Positions 30,089 to 40,637 of a DNA stretch of 64,000 nucleotides are shown in pieces. Both the position numbers and the translations under genes were made by a program. The stretch lies in assembly GCF_008017755.1 (NCBI RefSeq), contig NZ_VRTS01000010.1:49736-113735 (forward strand). Direction: 5' to 3'. The notes under the pieces are model-generated. The model saw only the letters and a program-made list of their open reading frames with translations. It had not been told where the DNA came from and ran no database searches. Numbering within the stretch: the stretch's first letter is position 1; every line of letters starts with the position of its first letter. The stretch is from Alkalisalibacterium limincola. Its GTDB lineage: Bacteria > Pseudomonadota > Gammaproteobacteria > Xanthomonadales > Xanthomonadaceae.

Positions 30089-31459
30089 CTAGATCTGCTG
30101 CTTGAGCGCCTCGGCCTCCGCGGTGCTGCGGGTGGTGATGCTGTCGAGCCCGTGGCTGCCCGGGCCGCGCTCGGTCCGCCACAAGCGATACGAGAAGTAC
30201 AGGCCGGTGGCGGCGAGGCCGGTGTAGAACCACATGCCCGGCGCATAGCCCCCCGGGTTCTCGGGGCTGGCCAGGAACCTGTCGTTGAGCAGGCCGACGA
30301 TGGGTGGCACGACGGCCCAGCCCAGTTGCTGGCAGAAGGTCATCAGCGCATACGCCGAGCCCAGTCTGTTGCCCGACACGATGTAGGCCACCGACGGCCA
30401 CATCACCGCCGGGATCAGCGAGAACACCCCGCCCAGCACCAGCATGACCAGCAGCAGGGTCAGCGGGATCACGGCGCTGCCGACGAAGGGGATGACCACG
30501 TTGATGCCCGGCCCGGGCGGCAGGTAGGTGACCATGAGGAACAGCGGCAGCATCACCAGCGAGCCGATCGCCATGAACATCGAGCGCCGGCCGACCCGGT
30601 CCACCCACAGCCCGAACAGCGGCGTGGCGAAGATCGCCGCCAGCGGCAGCAGGCTGCTGAGGATGCCGGCGGCCTCGCGATCCAGGCCATGGGCCTGCTG
30701 GAAGTAGTCGATGGCGAAGGTGCGGAACGGGAACACGGTGGAATAGAACACCACGCACAGCGCCACGATGTACCAGTACGAGGCGCTGAAGGAGTACATG
30801 CGCCGGAAGTCGAGTTTCTCGGTCGCGTCGGCCGCACCCAGGTCGAAGCGCCCCTCGGCGCGCTTCTCCAGCACCCAGTACAGCATCGCGGCAGTCACCG
30901 AGATGGCCGCCACGCCGGTGGCCAGCCACAGCGGGTCCTGCCAGTTGCTGTACAGCGGGCTGGCGAAGCCGGTCGACCAGTCCGCCGAGGCCGAGCCCAG
31001 GCGCGAAATCGAGAGGTTCATGCCGAAGGCGAAGCTGAGCTCCTTGCCCTTGAACCACTTCGCCAGCACGGTCGTGGCCGCGACGATCAACGGCTCCGCG
31101 CCCAGGCCGAGCATGAAGCGGCCTGCCAGGATGACCTCGTAGCGCGCACTCACGGCGGTGAGCGCGGCGGCGATGAGGCAGACGATCGCGAAGAAGGTGA
31201 TCGCCTTCTTGGTGCCCCAACGGTCGATGATGTAGCCACCGGCCAGCAGCACCAGCAGCGCGGCGATGTTGTAGGCGGTGGAGAGCCAGCCGATCTGCTG
31301 GTAGCTGAAGTCCAGCTGCTCGCGCATCAGGTCGATGACCGGCCCGAGCGAGTCGTAGACGTAGTAGTTGCCGAACATCGCCAGGCTGATGAACAGCAGG
31401 ACCAGCCAGCGCTGCAGCGGAGTCGGGCGGGGCAGGCTGCCCGCGGTCGGAGTGCTCAT
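30089..31459 (-). CDS. MFS transporter (MFSD1-like)
   Basis: A 456-residue major facilitator with about 12 membrane segments. The first helix region contains GNYYVYDSLGPVIDLM, and the loop after helix 2 has the MFS motif form DRWGTKKAI; a second copy, DRVGRRSMF, begins the C-terminal half. The GNYYVYDSLGPV pattern is like the eukaryotic lysosomal transporter MFSD1, which moves dipeptides; this is a resemblance, not a proven substrate. It stands 90 bp downstream of the thrC-like gene on the same strand. Confidence 0.8.
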   Translation of the reverse strand: MSTPTAGSLPRPTPLQRWLVLLFISLAMFGNYYVYDSLGPVIDLMREQLDFSYQQIGWLSTAYNIAALLVLLAGGYIIDRWGTKKAITFFAIVCLIAAALTAVSARYEVILAGRFMLGLGAEPLIVAATTVLAKWFKGKELSFAFGMNLSISRLGSASADWSTGFASPLYSNWQDPLWLATGVAAISVTAAMLYWVLEKRAEGRFDLGAADATEKLDFRRMYSFSASYWYIVALCVVFYSTVFPFRTFAIDYFQQAHGLDREAAGILSSLLPLAAIFATPLFGLWVDRVGRRSMFMAIGSLVMLPLFLMVTYLPPGPGINVVIPFVGSAVIPLTLLLVMLVLGGVFSLIPAVMWPSVAYIVSGNRLGSAYALMTFCQQLGWAVVPPIVGLLNDRFLASPENPGGYAPGMWFYTGLAATGLYFSYRLWRTERGPGSHGLDSITTRSTAEAEALKQQI

Positions 31460-31548
31460 CGGCGTGTGGTCCCCTTGGTCGTGCCGGCTCGCACTTTAGC
31501 GCGCCGCGGGCCGGTCGTGTGCCACCGTCGGGTGGGCGGCGCGCCCGG

Positions 31549-32799
<1,251 letters not shown>

Positions 32800-32813
32800 G
32801 GCGTGTTCCGTGC

Positions 32814-33296
32814 TCAGAGGGCCTGCGCCGCACGATCCCCGTTGCCGTCGAGCTTGTCCAGCAGGCGCCCGAGCGTGCGCCGCTCGCCGGCGTCGAGCAC
32901 CGACAGCAGGGCGCGCTCATAGCCCAGGGCCATCGGCACGACCTCGGCATGGATTGCTTCGCCCGCATCGGTGAGGTGAAGCACGGAGCGGCGGCGGTCC
33001 TCGCCATGGGTGTCGCGGGCGATGCGGCCGGCAGCCAGCAGCGAGCCGACGGCGCGGCTGACCGCGACCTTGTCCATCGCGGTGCGCTCGGCCACCTCGC
33101 TGGCCGAGACGCCCGGGTAGCGCCCGATCACCGCCAGCACCCGCCATTCGGTGACCGAGAGCCCGAAGCGCTGCTGGTAGCTGCGCGCGATCGCGTTGCT
33201 GAGCCGGTTCGACAGCACGCTCAGGCGGTAGGGCAGGAAGTGCTCGAGATCGAGCTGTGCCGCCTCGGGTGCCAGGGGGGTGGAGGATGAACCCAT
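32814..33296 (-). CDS. MarR-family repressor, probably of the hppD operon
   Basis: A 160-residue winged-helix regulator: SVTEWRVLAVIGRYPGVSASEVAE, then MDKVAVSRAVGSLLAAG as recognition helix, then the wing DRRRSVLHLTDAG. It is divergent from hppD, 98 bp away. A palindrome in the hppD promoter is its likely operator. Homologous MarR regulators control homogentisate pathways (HpdR/HmgR types) in other Proteobacteria, so I infer repression relieved by a pathway intermediate. Confidence 0.85.
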   Translation of the reverse strand: MGSSSTPLAPEAAQLDLEHFLPYRLSVLSNRLSNAIARSYQQRFGLSVTEWRVLAVIGRYPGVSASEVAERTAMDKVAVSRAVGSLLAAGRIARDTHGEDRRRSVLHLTDAGEAIHAEVVPMALGYERALLSVLDAGERRTLGRLLDKLDGNGDRAAQAL

Positions 33297-33309
33297 GCTG
33301 CGCCGCCAC

Positions 33310-33338
33310 TTGCAATTAGTTACATGTGAAACTATAAC
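33310..33338 (+). promoter_or_regulatory. sigma-70 promoter of hppD operon
   Basis: TTGCAA (33310-33315) and TATAAC (33333-33338) are separated by exactly 17 bases, the ideal spacing. The start would be near 33345, leaving a leader of about 50 bases before the hppD ATG at 33395. Confidence 0.8.
33317..33334. promoter_or_regulatory. candidate MarR operator
   Basis: TAGTTACATGTGAAACTA is an imperfect palindrome (14 of 18 positions match the reverse complement) filling the -35/-10 spacer. A bound MarR dimer would block RNA polymerase. It is the only such site seen in the divergent region. Confidence 0.7.
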
Positions 33339-33394
33339 GTCGGTACGATCAGCGCAAGTCGCGCCCCCACGACGACCCCTTGAGGAGATAGCCC

Positions 33395-34480
33395 ATGAGC
33401 GCCCAGCCCAACCTCGGCATGCAGCCGACCACCTTCGAGAACCCGATGGGGATCAACGGCTTCGAGTTCGTCGAGTTCGCCGTGCCGGCGGGCAGCGACG
33501 TCGACCTGCACGCGCTGTTCCGCGCGATGGGCTTCTCGGCCGTCCTCAAGCACCGCTCGCGCGACATCACCGTCTACCGCCAGGGCGGGGTGAACTTCCT
33601 CGTCAACGAGGACCCGGAGGCGTTCGCCGCCGACTTCGCCGCCAAGCATGGTCCGTGCGCCTCGGGCTTCGCGATCCGCTTCGACAAGCCGGTGGCCGAG
33701 GTGTTCGACACCGTCGTGTCCAACGGCGGCGAGGCGATCGACCACAAGGCCGACACCAAGGTGATCGACGCCCCGGTCATCAAGGGCATCGGCGACTGCA
33801 TGCTGTACCTGGTGCCGAGCTCGGGCGACGTGTTCGCGGCGGACTATGCGCCGATCGAGGGCGCCGACCTCAACCCGAAGGGCTTCGGGCTGACCTTCAT
33901 CGACCACCTCACCCACAACCTGTTCTTCGGCAACATGCAGAAGTGGTCGGACTACTACGAGCGCCTGTTCAACTTCCGCGAGATCCGCTACTTCGACATC
34001 AAGGGCGCCAAGACCGGCCTGGTGTCCAAGGCGATGACCGCACCCGACGGCATCGTGCGCATCCCGCTCAATGAGTCGTCGGACCCGAAGAGCCAGATCA
34101 ACGAGTACCTCGACGCCTACAAGGGCGAGGGCATCCAGCACATCGCCTGCTTCACCGACGACATCTACGGCACCGTCGAGGCGATGCGCGCGCAGGGCGT
34201 GGAGTTCCTCGACACGCCCGACACCTACTTCGAGCTGATCCCCGAGCGCATCCCGAACCATGGCGAGGATGTCGAGCGCCTGGCGAAGAACAAGATCCTC
34301 ATCGACGCCGACCCGGAGACCAAGCAGCGCAAACTGCTGCAGATCTTCACCACCAACGCGATCGGGCCGATCTTCTTCGAGATCATCCAGCGCAAGGGCA
34401 ACGAGGGCTTCGGCGAGGGCAACTTCCAGGCCCTGTTCGAATCCATCGAACGCGACCAGATCAAGCGCGGCGTGCTCTGA
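33395..34480 (+). CDS. hppD: 4-hydroxyphenylpyruvate dioxygenase
   Basis: A 361-residue Fe(II) dioxygenase converting 4-hydroxyphenylpyruvate to homogentisate in tyrosine breakdown. The iron ligands are recognisable in FIDHLTHNLFFG, GIQHIAC and PIFFEIIQRKG. GAGGAG lies eight bases before the ATG. First gene of hppD-hmgA-fahA-maiA, which takes tyrosine to fumarate and acetoacetate. Confidence 0.95.
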   Translation: MSAQPNLGMQPTTFENPMGINGFEFVEFAVPAGSDVDLHALFRAMGFSAVLKHRSRDITVYRQGGVNFLVNEDPEAFAADFAAKHGPCASGFAIRFDKPVAEVFDTVVSNGGEAIDHKADTKVIDAPVIKGIGDCMLYLVPSSGDVFAADYAPIEGADLNPKGFGLTFIDHLTHNLFFGNMQKWSDYYERLFNFREIRYFDIKGAKTGLVSKAMTAPDGIVRIPLNESSDPKSQINEYLDAYKGEGIQHIACFTDDIYGTVEAMRAQGVEFLDTPDTYFELIPERIPNHGEDVERLAKNKILIDADPETKQRKLLQIFTTNAIGPIFFEIIQRKGNEGFGEGNFQALFESIERDQIKRGVL

Positions 34481-34554
34481 GCCCGCCGCGACTTCCCCGT
34501 TGAAGCCCGCGACCCGGCCCCGGTGGCCGGGTCGCCGCCACTGGAGTGATGCTG

Positions 34555-35853
34555 ATGAAGTCCACGGGTTACCAGACCGGCTTCGGCAACGAATTCGCCA
34601 CGCAGGCGGTGCCGGGCACGCTGCCGGAAGGCCGCAATTCCCCGCAGCGCGTCGCACACGGCCTGTATGCCGAACAGCTCTCGGGCACGGCATTCACCGC
34701 GCCGCGCCATGCCAACCGGCGCAGCTGGCTGTACCGCATCCGCCCCGCGGCGGTGCACGGCGCGTTCTCGCCGCTCCCGCAGCCGCGCTTCCACAACGAC
34801 TTCGGCACCGGCCCGGTCACGCCCGAGCAGCTGCGCTGGAGCCCGCTGCCGATGCCGGAAGAGGCGACCGACTTCATCGAGGGCCTGTACACGATGGCCG
34901 GCAACGGCGGTGCGGCGGGCGGCAACGGACTGGGCATCCACCTGTATGCGGCCAACCGCGGCATGCAGGGGCGCTTCTTCTACAACGCCGATGCGGAAAT
35001 GCTCATCGTGCCGCAGCACGGGCGGCTGAAGTTCGACACCGAGTTCGGCGTCCTGGACGTGGAGCCGCAGCAGATCGCGGTGATCCCGCGCGGCGTGCGC
35101 TTCCGCGTGGTGCTGCCCGATGGCGAGGCACGCGGCTACGTGTGCGAGAACTTCGGCGCGCTGCTGAAGCTGCCCGACCTGGGGCCGATCGGTTCCAATG
35201 GGCTGGCCAACCCGCGCGACTTCGAGACGCCGCACGCGGCCTTCGAGGACGCCGAGGGCGAGTTCGAGCTGGTGGCGAAGTTCCAGGGCGGGCTGTGGCG
35301 GGCCGACATCGGCCACTCGCCGCTGGACGTGGTCGGCTGGCATGGCAACTACGCGCCGTACCGCTACGACCTGCGCCGCTTCAACACGATCGGCTCGATC
35401 AGCTTCGACCACCCGGACCCGAGCATCTTCCTGGTGCTTCACTCACCCACCGATTCCGAGGGCGTGAGCAACATCGACTTCGTGATCTTCCCGCCCCGCT
35501 GGCTGGTGGCGCAGGACACGTTCCGGCCGCCGTGGTTCCACCGCAACGTGGCCAGCGAGTTCATGGGCCTGGTGCATGGCGCCTACGACGCCAAGGCCGA
35601 GGGCTTCGTGCCCGGCGGCTCCAGCCTGCACAACTGCATGAGCGGCCACGGCCCCGACGCGGCGACGTTCGACAAGGCGTCGAATGCCGACCTGTCCAGG
35701 CCCGACGTGATCAGCGAAACGATGGCCTTCATGTTCGAGTCGCGCCACGTCATCCGTCCGGTCGCGCAGGCGCTCGAGGCCGGATTCCGGCAGGCCGACT
35801 ACACCGATTGCTGGCAGGGGCTTGAGCGGCGCTTCGCCACCCCGGGCCTTTGA
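34555..35853 (+). CDS. hmgA: homogentisate 1,2-dioxygenase
   Basis: A 432-residue iron dioxygenase opening the homogentisate ring to maleylacetoacetate. The N-terminal [10 protein letters not shown] and the ligand region [15 protein letters not shown] ... [10 protein letters not shown] are characteristic. Three in-frame starts exist (GTG 34546, ATG 34549, ATG 34555); GGAG at 34543-34546 best fits 34555. It lies 74 bp after hppD. Confidence 0.95.
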   Translation: MKSTGYQTGFGNEFATQAVPGTLPEGRNSPQRVAHGLYAEQLSGTAFTAPRHANRRSWLYRIRPAAVHGAFSPLPQPRFHNDFGTGPVTPEQLRWSPLPMPEEATDFIEGLYTMAGNGGAAGGNGLGIHLYAANRGMQGRFFYNADAEMLIVPQHGRLKFDTEFGVLDVEPQQIAVIPRGVRFRVVLPDGEARGYVCENFGALLKLPDLGPIGSNGLANPRDFETPHAAFEDAEGEFELVAKFQGGLWRADIGHSPLDVVGWHGNYAPYRYDLRRFNTIGSISFDHPDPSIFLVLHSPTDSEGVSNIDFVIFPPRWLVAQDTFRPPWFHRNVASEFMGLVHGAYDAKAEGFVPGGSSLHNCMSGHGPDAATFDKASNADLSRPDVISETMAFMFESRHVIRPVAQALEAGFRQADYTDCWQGLERRFATPGL

Positions 35854-35878
35854 ACACACTTGTCTTGAGGAGAACACC

Positions 35879-36858
35879 ATGAAGCTTGGATCGCTGAAGG
35901 AAGGCGGCCGCGACGGCACGCTGATCGTCGTATCGCGCGACCTGACCCGCGCCGTGCGCGCCACCGGCATCGCCGACACGATGCAGCGCGCGCTGGAGGA
36001 CTGGTCGAACACCGCCCCGCGCCTGAATGCGCTGGCCGGCAAGCTCGAGTCCGGCGAGGCCGAGGGCGCCTTCGACCTCGACCATGCCGCTCTCGCCGCG
36101 CCGCTGCCGCGCGCCTACGAGTTCGTCGACGGATCGGCCTACCTGCCGCACGTGGCGCGCGTGCGTCGCGCCCGCGGTGCCGAGGTGCCGGAGAGCTTCT
36201 ATACCGATCCGCTGATGTACCAGGCGGTCAGCGCCGGTTTCTACGGCCCGCTGGACCCGGTCGTGGTCCCCGACGAGGCACATGGGATCGACCTGGAGGC
36301 CGAGATCGTCGTGGTCACCGACGACGTGCCGATGGGCGCCTCGGCCGAACAGGCGGCCGGGCACATCCAGCTGGTCGGCCTGGTCAACGACGTGTCGCTT
36401 CGCGGCCTGATCCCGGGAGAGCTGGCCAAGGGCTTCGGTTTCCTGCAGTCCAAGCCGCGCTCGGCGCTCAGCCCGGTCTTCGTCACCCCCGATGAGCTGG
36501 GTGATGCCTGGCGCGACGCCAAGGTCACCTGCCGCTGCTGACGCACTACAACGGCGAGTGGTTCGGTGCGCCCGAGGCGGGCGTGGACATGCAGTTCAAC
36601 TTCGGCCAGCTGGTCGCGCACGCCGCGAAGACGCGACCGCTCACGGCCGGCACGATCGTCGGTTCCGGCACGGTGGCCAACGAGGACACGTCGCTGGGCG
36701 CGTCGTGCTTTGCCGAGAAGCGCACCGTCGAGACGCTGGAGCACGGCAAGCCGTCGACGCCGTTCATGAAGTTCGGCGATCGTGTGCGCATCGAGATGCT
36801 GGACAAGGACGGCCACAGCATCTTTGGCGCGATCGAGCAGCGCATCGACCGCGGTTGA
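35879..36858 (+). CDS. fahA: fumarylacetoacetase (frame change)
   Basis: A 326-residue FAH-fold hydrolase giving fumarate and acetoacetate. Metal-binding residues are in DLEAEIVVVTDDV, and the C-terminal segment AGTIVGSGTVANED is a family signature. One base is missing near 36525-36530; restoring it turns KVTCRC-stop into KVHLPLLTHYNGEW, as expected. CTTGAGGAG precedes the ATG. Confidence 0.9.
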
Positions 36859-37006
36859 GTACGCCTGTCGCGTGCAGCGGCCGGTCGTCGGAAGGCGGCC
36901 GGCCCTGCTTTCATCACGCAGCCGGGCGGCGTAGCCTGCAGTTCGGGGTGGCAGGGGGCCGCCCATTCACCGGCATCTTCCACGTGCCTGCGGGGAATCA
37001 CGGGTC

Positions 37007-37672
37007 ATGTCCGAAAAGCTGACGCTATACAGCTACTGGCGCTCCAGCGCCGCCTACCGCGTCCGCGCGGCGTTGAACCTCAAGGGGCTGGAGTACACGA
37101 TCACTCCGGTGCACCTGGTGCGCGAAGGGGGCGAGCAGCACGGCGACGCCTACAGCGCGATCAATCCGCAGGAGCTGGTGCCCAGCCTGGAGCATGGCCA
37201 GCGCGTGCTGCGCCAGTCGATGGCGATCATCGAGTATGTCGACGAAACCTGGCCCGACCGGCCGCTGCTGCCGGCGACCGCGCGCGACCGCGCGCGGGTG
37301 CGGGCGATGGCGCAGCTGGTCGGTTGCGAGATCCATCCGCTCAACAACCTGCGCGTGCTGCAGTTCTTCGAGCGCACCTGGAACGTCCCGCAGGCCGAGC
37401 GCGAGCTGTGGGTGAGGCACTGGATAGAGCAGGGTTTCGCCGCGCTGGAGATCCTGCTCAAGGAGAGTCCCTCGACCGGGACCTACTGCGAGGGCGAGAG
37501 CGCCGGCCTGGCCGATTGCTGCCTGGTGCCGCAGATCTACAACGCGCGTCGCTTCGGCGTGTCGATGGACCCGTATCCGACCATCCAGCGCATCGAGGAG
37601 GCCTGCATGGCCTTGCCTGCGTTCGAGGCCGCCCGGCCGGACAACCAGCCCGACGCGCCCGATCGCGATTGA
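37007..37672 (+). CDS. maiA: maleylacetoacetate isomerase (zeta GST)
   Basis: A 221-residue zeta-class glutathione transferase isomerising maleylacetoacetate to fumarylacetoacetate. The signature YSYWRSSAAYRVRAALNLKG (with the catalytic Ser) is at residues 8-27; PQELVPSLEHG and QSMAIIEYVDETWP follow. It lies 148 bp after fahA and is the last gene of the tyrosine operon in this strand. Confidence 0.93.
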   Translation: MSEKLTLYSYWRSSAAYRVRAALNLKGLEYTITPVHLVREGGEQHGDAYSAINPQELVPSLEHGQRVLRQSMAIIEYVDETWPDRPLLPATARDRARVRAMAQLVGCEIHPLNNLRVLQFFERTWNVPQAERELWVRHWIEQGFAALEILLKESPSTGTYCEGESAGLADCCLVPQIYNARRFGVSMDPYPTIQRIEEACMALPAFEAARPDNQPDAPDRD

Positions 37673-37675
37673 GAT

Positions 37676-37699
37676 GCATCGCGCCCGCGGGCGCGATGC
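37676..37699. terminator. perfect 24-bp palindrome between convergent genes
   Basis: GCATCGCGCCCG and its exact complement, no mismatch. It lies between the maiA and pilU stops and so probably ends transcription on both strands; no T run. Confidence 0.6.
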
Positions 37700-37709
37700 C
37701 GGTGCCGAC

Positions 37710-38834
37710 TCAGTAGCTGTTTTGCTCGTCGCCGCTGAACACGTCGGCGTAGGGGTCGTGGCTGTCGCTGCCCGAACCCTCGGTCAGGCGGATCTTGAGC
37801 GCCAGGCCATCGCGTGAATCGGCCTTGCGCAGCGCCTCCTCCAGCTCGATCTTGCCGTCCTTGTAGAGCTTGTACAGCGCCTGGTCGAAGGTCTGCATGC
37901 CGTCCTGGAGCGACTTGTCCATCGCTTCCTTGATCTCGTGCACCTGGCCGCGACGCATCAGGTCGCGGATCATCGGCGTGTTGATCAGCACTTCCACCGC
38001 CGGCAGGCGCTTGCCGTCCTTGCCGACCACCAGGCGCTGGCTGATCACCGCCTTGAGGTTGAGCGACAGGTTCATCAGCACGTTCTTGTGCGCCGATTCC
38101 GGGAAGAAGTTCAGGATGCGCTCCAGCGTCTGGTCGGCGTTGTTGGAGTGCAGCGTGGCAAGGCACAGGTGGCCGGTCTCGGCGAACGAGATCGCGGCCT
38201 CCATCGTCGTGGCGTCGAGGATCTCGCCGATCAGGATGACGTCGGGCGCCTCGCGCATCGCGTTCTTGAGCGCATTGTGGAAGGCATGGGTGTCCATGCC
38301 GACCTCGCGCTGGTTGACCAGCGACTTCTTGTGCCGGTGCAGGAACTCGATCGGATCCTCGATGGTGAGGATGTGGCCGGTCTGGGTGGTGTTGCGATGG
38401 TCGATCATCGCCGCCAGCGAGGTCGACTTGCCCGAGCCGGTCGAGCCGACCACCAGCACCAGGCCGCGCGGCTCGGAGATGATGTCCTTGAGGATCTGCG
38501 GCAGCTTGAGCATCTCGATGGTCGGGATGTCGCTCTTGATCGCGCGGATCACCATGCCCACTTCGCCGCGCTGCTTGAACACGTTCACGCGGAAACGCCC
38601 GGCGTCCTTCACGGCGATCGCCATGTTGAACTCGAGGTCGCGCTCGAACTGGGGCACCTGGCCCTCGTCCATCAGCGAGTAGGCGATCTTCTTGACCATG
38701 CCGGCCGGAAGGCCGGTGCTGCCGAGGGGGTAGAGCTTGCCCTCGACCTTGATGTGCACCGGTGCCCCCGTGGTCAGGAACATGTCCGATGCGTTCTTTT
38801 CCGTCATCAGCTTCAGGAAGTAGCCGATGTCCAT
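37710..38834 (-). CDS. pilU: type IV pilus retraction ATPase PilU
   Basis: A 374-residue hexameric secretion ATPase that helps PilT retract the type IV pilus. Walker A is GSTGSGKSTS, the Asp box and Walker B region APDVILIGEILDATTMEAAI, and the His box GHLCLATLHSNN. The acidic C-terminal extension (ADVFSGDEQNSY) and length point to PilU rather than PilT. pilT is often the neighbour but is not here; the next gene is divergent. Confidence 0.92.
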   Translation of the reverse strand: MDIGYFLKLMTEKNASDMFLTTGAPVHIKVEGKLYPLGSTGLPAGMVKKIAYSLMDEGQVPQFERDLEFNMAIAVKDAGRFRVNVFKQRGEVGMVIRAIKSDIPTIEMLKLPQILKDIISEPRGLVLVVGSTGSGKSTSLAAMIDHRNTTQTGHILTIEDPIEFLHRHKKSLVNQREVGMDTHAFHNALKNAMREAPDVILIGEILDATTMEAAISFAETGHLCLATLHSNNADQTLERILNFFPESAHKNVLMNLSLNLKAVISQRLVVGKDGKRLPAVEVLINTPMIRDLMRRGQVHEIKEAMDKSLQDGMQTFDQALYKLYKDGKIELEEALRKADSRDGLALKIRLTEGSGSDSHDPYADVFSGDEQNSY

Positions 38835-38935
38835 GCGCGAAACCCCCGGTATCCCCTGCACCGCCACGGTTGCATGTGCGCGAGCGGTGCAACAACAATA
38901 GCGACAGGCCACATCGCCTGCTTCGAAGAGCCGTT

Positions 38936-39325
38936 ATGACACCATCGCCGAGAAAAATCTATCGACCAGGCCTGCTTTTCGCGATCCTGACCCTCGCCGT
39001 GGTGCTGGGGGGCTGCGCCAGCCTGCCGCCGCCGACCGAGCGGATCGACCGGGCGCAGCGGGCGCTGGATTCCGCGCGCGAGGTCCGTGCGCACCAGCTG
39101 TCGGAGGAGGAGTTCCGCCGCGCCGAGCGCCAGCTGCAGGCGGCCCGGGAGGCCGAGCAGGCCCGCGACCGGGTGCGGGCGGTCGAACTCGCCGAACTCG
39201 CCGAGGTCAATGCCGACCTGTCCCGGGCTCGGGCGCGCGCCCGCGCCTGGCAGGAGCAGGTTGATGAAAAGGCCGCCGAGAACGCGGCGTTGCGGCAATC
39301 ACTGGACACGGAGGGGCGGCGATGA
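38936..39325 (+). CDS. DUF4398-type coiled-coil lipoprotein
   Basis: A 129-residue lipoprotein with lipobox LGGC (Cys at about residue 27) and a heptad-like, Ala/Glu/Arg-rich helical part (QLQAAREAEQARDRVRAVELAELAE). DUF4398 proteins are periplasmic lipoproteins of unknown role. The last four bases overlap the start of the OmpA-like gene (ATGA), so the two are co-translated. Confidence 0.8.
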   Translation: MTPSPRKIYRPGLLFAILTLAVVLGGCASLPPPTERIDRAQRALDSAREVRAHQLSEEEFRRAERQLQAAREAEQARDRVRAVELAELAEVNADLSRARARARAWQEQVDEKAAENAALRQSLDTEGRR

Positions 39326-40278
39326 AAGCGATCCTGATGATCCTTGCGATCGCGTTGCTGGCGAACGCCCCGCTGCAGGCACAGACCCGTGACCGGGTCG
39401 ACCAGGACGTCGAGCGACTCGAGCGCGACCTGCGACGCCTGGACGACGACCAGGCCCTGTCGCGACTCGGCGCGGTCGAGCGCCTCCAGGCCCGGCAGGC
39501 GATCCAGGCCGTGCGCGAGGCACGCGCAAGCGATCGCGAGCACCGCATCTACATCGCCGATCGGCGCATCGAGACCGCGCGTGCCGCGGCGCAGGCCGAG
39601 CAGGCCCGCGACCGGGTCCAGGAGCTCGAGCGCGAGCGCGACCGCATCGTGCTCGATGCCGCGCGCCGCGATGCGGAGCTGGCGCGGCGCGAGGCCGAGC
39701 GGCTCCGCATGCAGAGCCTGACGCGCCAGGAGGAGGCGTTGCGGGCGCTGCAGGAGCGCGAGCTCTCGTTGCAGGAGGCCGAGGCGGCCATGGAACAGGC
39801 CGAGCAGTCGCGCCGCCTGGCCGACGCGCGTGGTCGCGAGGCCTCGCTGGCCCGGCAGGAGGCGGACCTGGCCTCCGCGGCGGCGGACAGCCTGCGCCGG
39901 CAGCTGGAGAACCTCGACTCGCGCAGCGATGCGCGCGGCGAGGTGATGACGCTTTCGGGCGAGGTCTTCGCCCCGGGCCAGGCCCAGCTTCGCGCCGAGG
40001 CCGTGGCCAACCTCGACCGCGTCGTCGAGTTCGTGCAGGGCCGGCCCGGCAGCCGGATCCTGGTCGAGGGCCATACCGACGCCACCGGCAGCGCGAACCT
40101 CAACCAGAGCCTGTCGCAGCAGCGCGCCGAATCCGTCCGGCGGGCCCTGATCGACCAGGGCGTGGACGCGTCCCGGATCCAGGCGACCGGCTACGGCCAG
40201 ACCCGCCCCGTCGCCGACAACGCCACCGAGCAGGGGCGCTCGCGCAACCGCCGCGTGGACGTGATCCTCGCCGATTAA
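39322..40278 (+). CDS. OmpA-family protein with long helical region
   Basis: A 318-residue protein: signal peptide (cleavage near LQA|QT), about 190 residues of charged coiled coil, and a C-terminal OmpA-like peptidoglycan-binding domain (ILVEGHTDATGSANLNQSLSQQRAESV ending NRRVDVIL; key residues Asp in HTD and Arg in NRRV). With the lipoprotein just upstream it could bridge the outer membrane and cell wall. Confidence 0.85.
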   Translation: MKAILMILAIALLANAPLQAQTRDRVDQDVERLERDLRRLDDDQALSRLGAVERLQARQAIQAVREARASDREHRIYIADRRIETARAAAQAEQARDRVQELERERDRIVLDAARRDAELARREAERLRMQSLTRQEEALRALQERELSLQEAEAAMEQAEQSRRLADARGREASLARQEADLASAAADSLRRQLENLDSRSDARGEVMTLSGEVFAPGQAQLRAEAVANLDRVVEFVQGRPGSRILVEGHTDATGSANLNQSLSQQRAESVRRALIDQGVDASRIQATGYGQTRPVADNATEQGRSRNRRVDVILAD

Positions 40279-40303
40279 CTTCTTTGTAAACAAAGCGTTA
40301 TGC

Positions 40304-40334
40304 GGCGGCGCCTGAACGGCGCCGCCGTTGTTTT
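40304..40334 (+). terminator. intrinsic terminator of the OmpA-like gene
   Basis: GGCGGCGCC (40304-40312), loop TGAAC, GGCGCCGCC (40318-40326), then GTTGTTTT. Confidence 0.88.
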
Positions 40335-40574
40335 CAGGCTTGTGAAGGCGACGTTCCGCTGAGGAATCCATCGTGTAATCAGGCATCTGGACGCGTGCTT
40401 GCAGGGCCCGAAAGGCCGGCGTAGGGTCGATTGTCCATGGTGCACCGATGCCCGTGGAACCGAGGTCAGGCCGATGCACTCCTTCACCGCCGCCACGCCG
40501 CGTCCGCACCCCAAGGCCGGGGTCGACGTGGTCCGGGTGGTCGTGCGCAAGGGCAGTGGCCTTCCCAACCCCCG

Positions 40575-40612
40575 ACGCTCCAAGCCTGACGGCTTCGGGG
40601 CGTTTCTCGTTT
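40575..40612 (+). terminator. hairpin with T-rich tail before the ydcH-like gene
   Basis: ACGCTCCAAGCC (40575-40586) pairs with GGCTT-C-GGGGCGT (40591-40603) with one bulged C and one G-T pair; TTCTCGTTT follows. It looks like a terminator or attenuator 26 bases upstream of the next start codon. Confidence 0.5.
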
Positions 40613-40637
40613 CAGGAGCCAAGTAAGGAGGTCCGCC

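Larger units (their letters stand above)
40279..40637. other. 359-bp intergenic region with two hairpins
   Basis: Contents: TTTGT-AA-ACAAA inverted repeat at 40283-40294, a terminator at 40304-40334, then about 240 bases without a convincing gene. A second hairpin (40575-40603) precedes the YdcH ribosome site. A 75-codon open frame (40399-40626) has no family resemblance and runs through that hairpin, so I do not call it a gene. A small RNA ending at the second hairpin is possible. Confidence 0.5.

Noticed and set aside
37676..37699. The perfect palindrome as an attachment or recombination site
   Set aside because: It lies between two convergent housekeeping genes, and no mobile gene or second copy was noticed; a terminator role is simpler.
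40399..40626. A 75-codon open frame before the YdcH gene
   Set aside because: No ribosome site, no family resemblance, and it runs through a hairpin; more likely untranslated.
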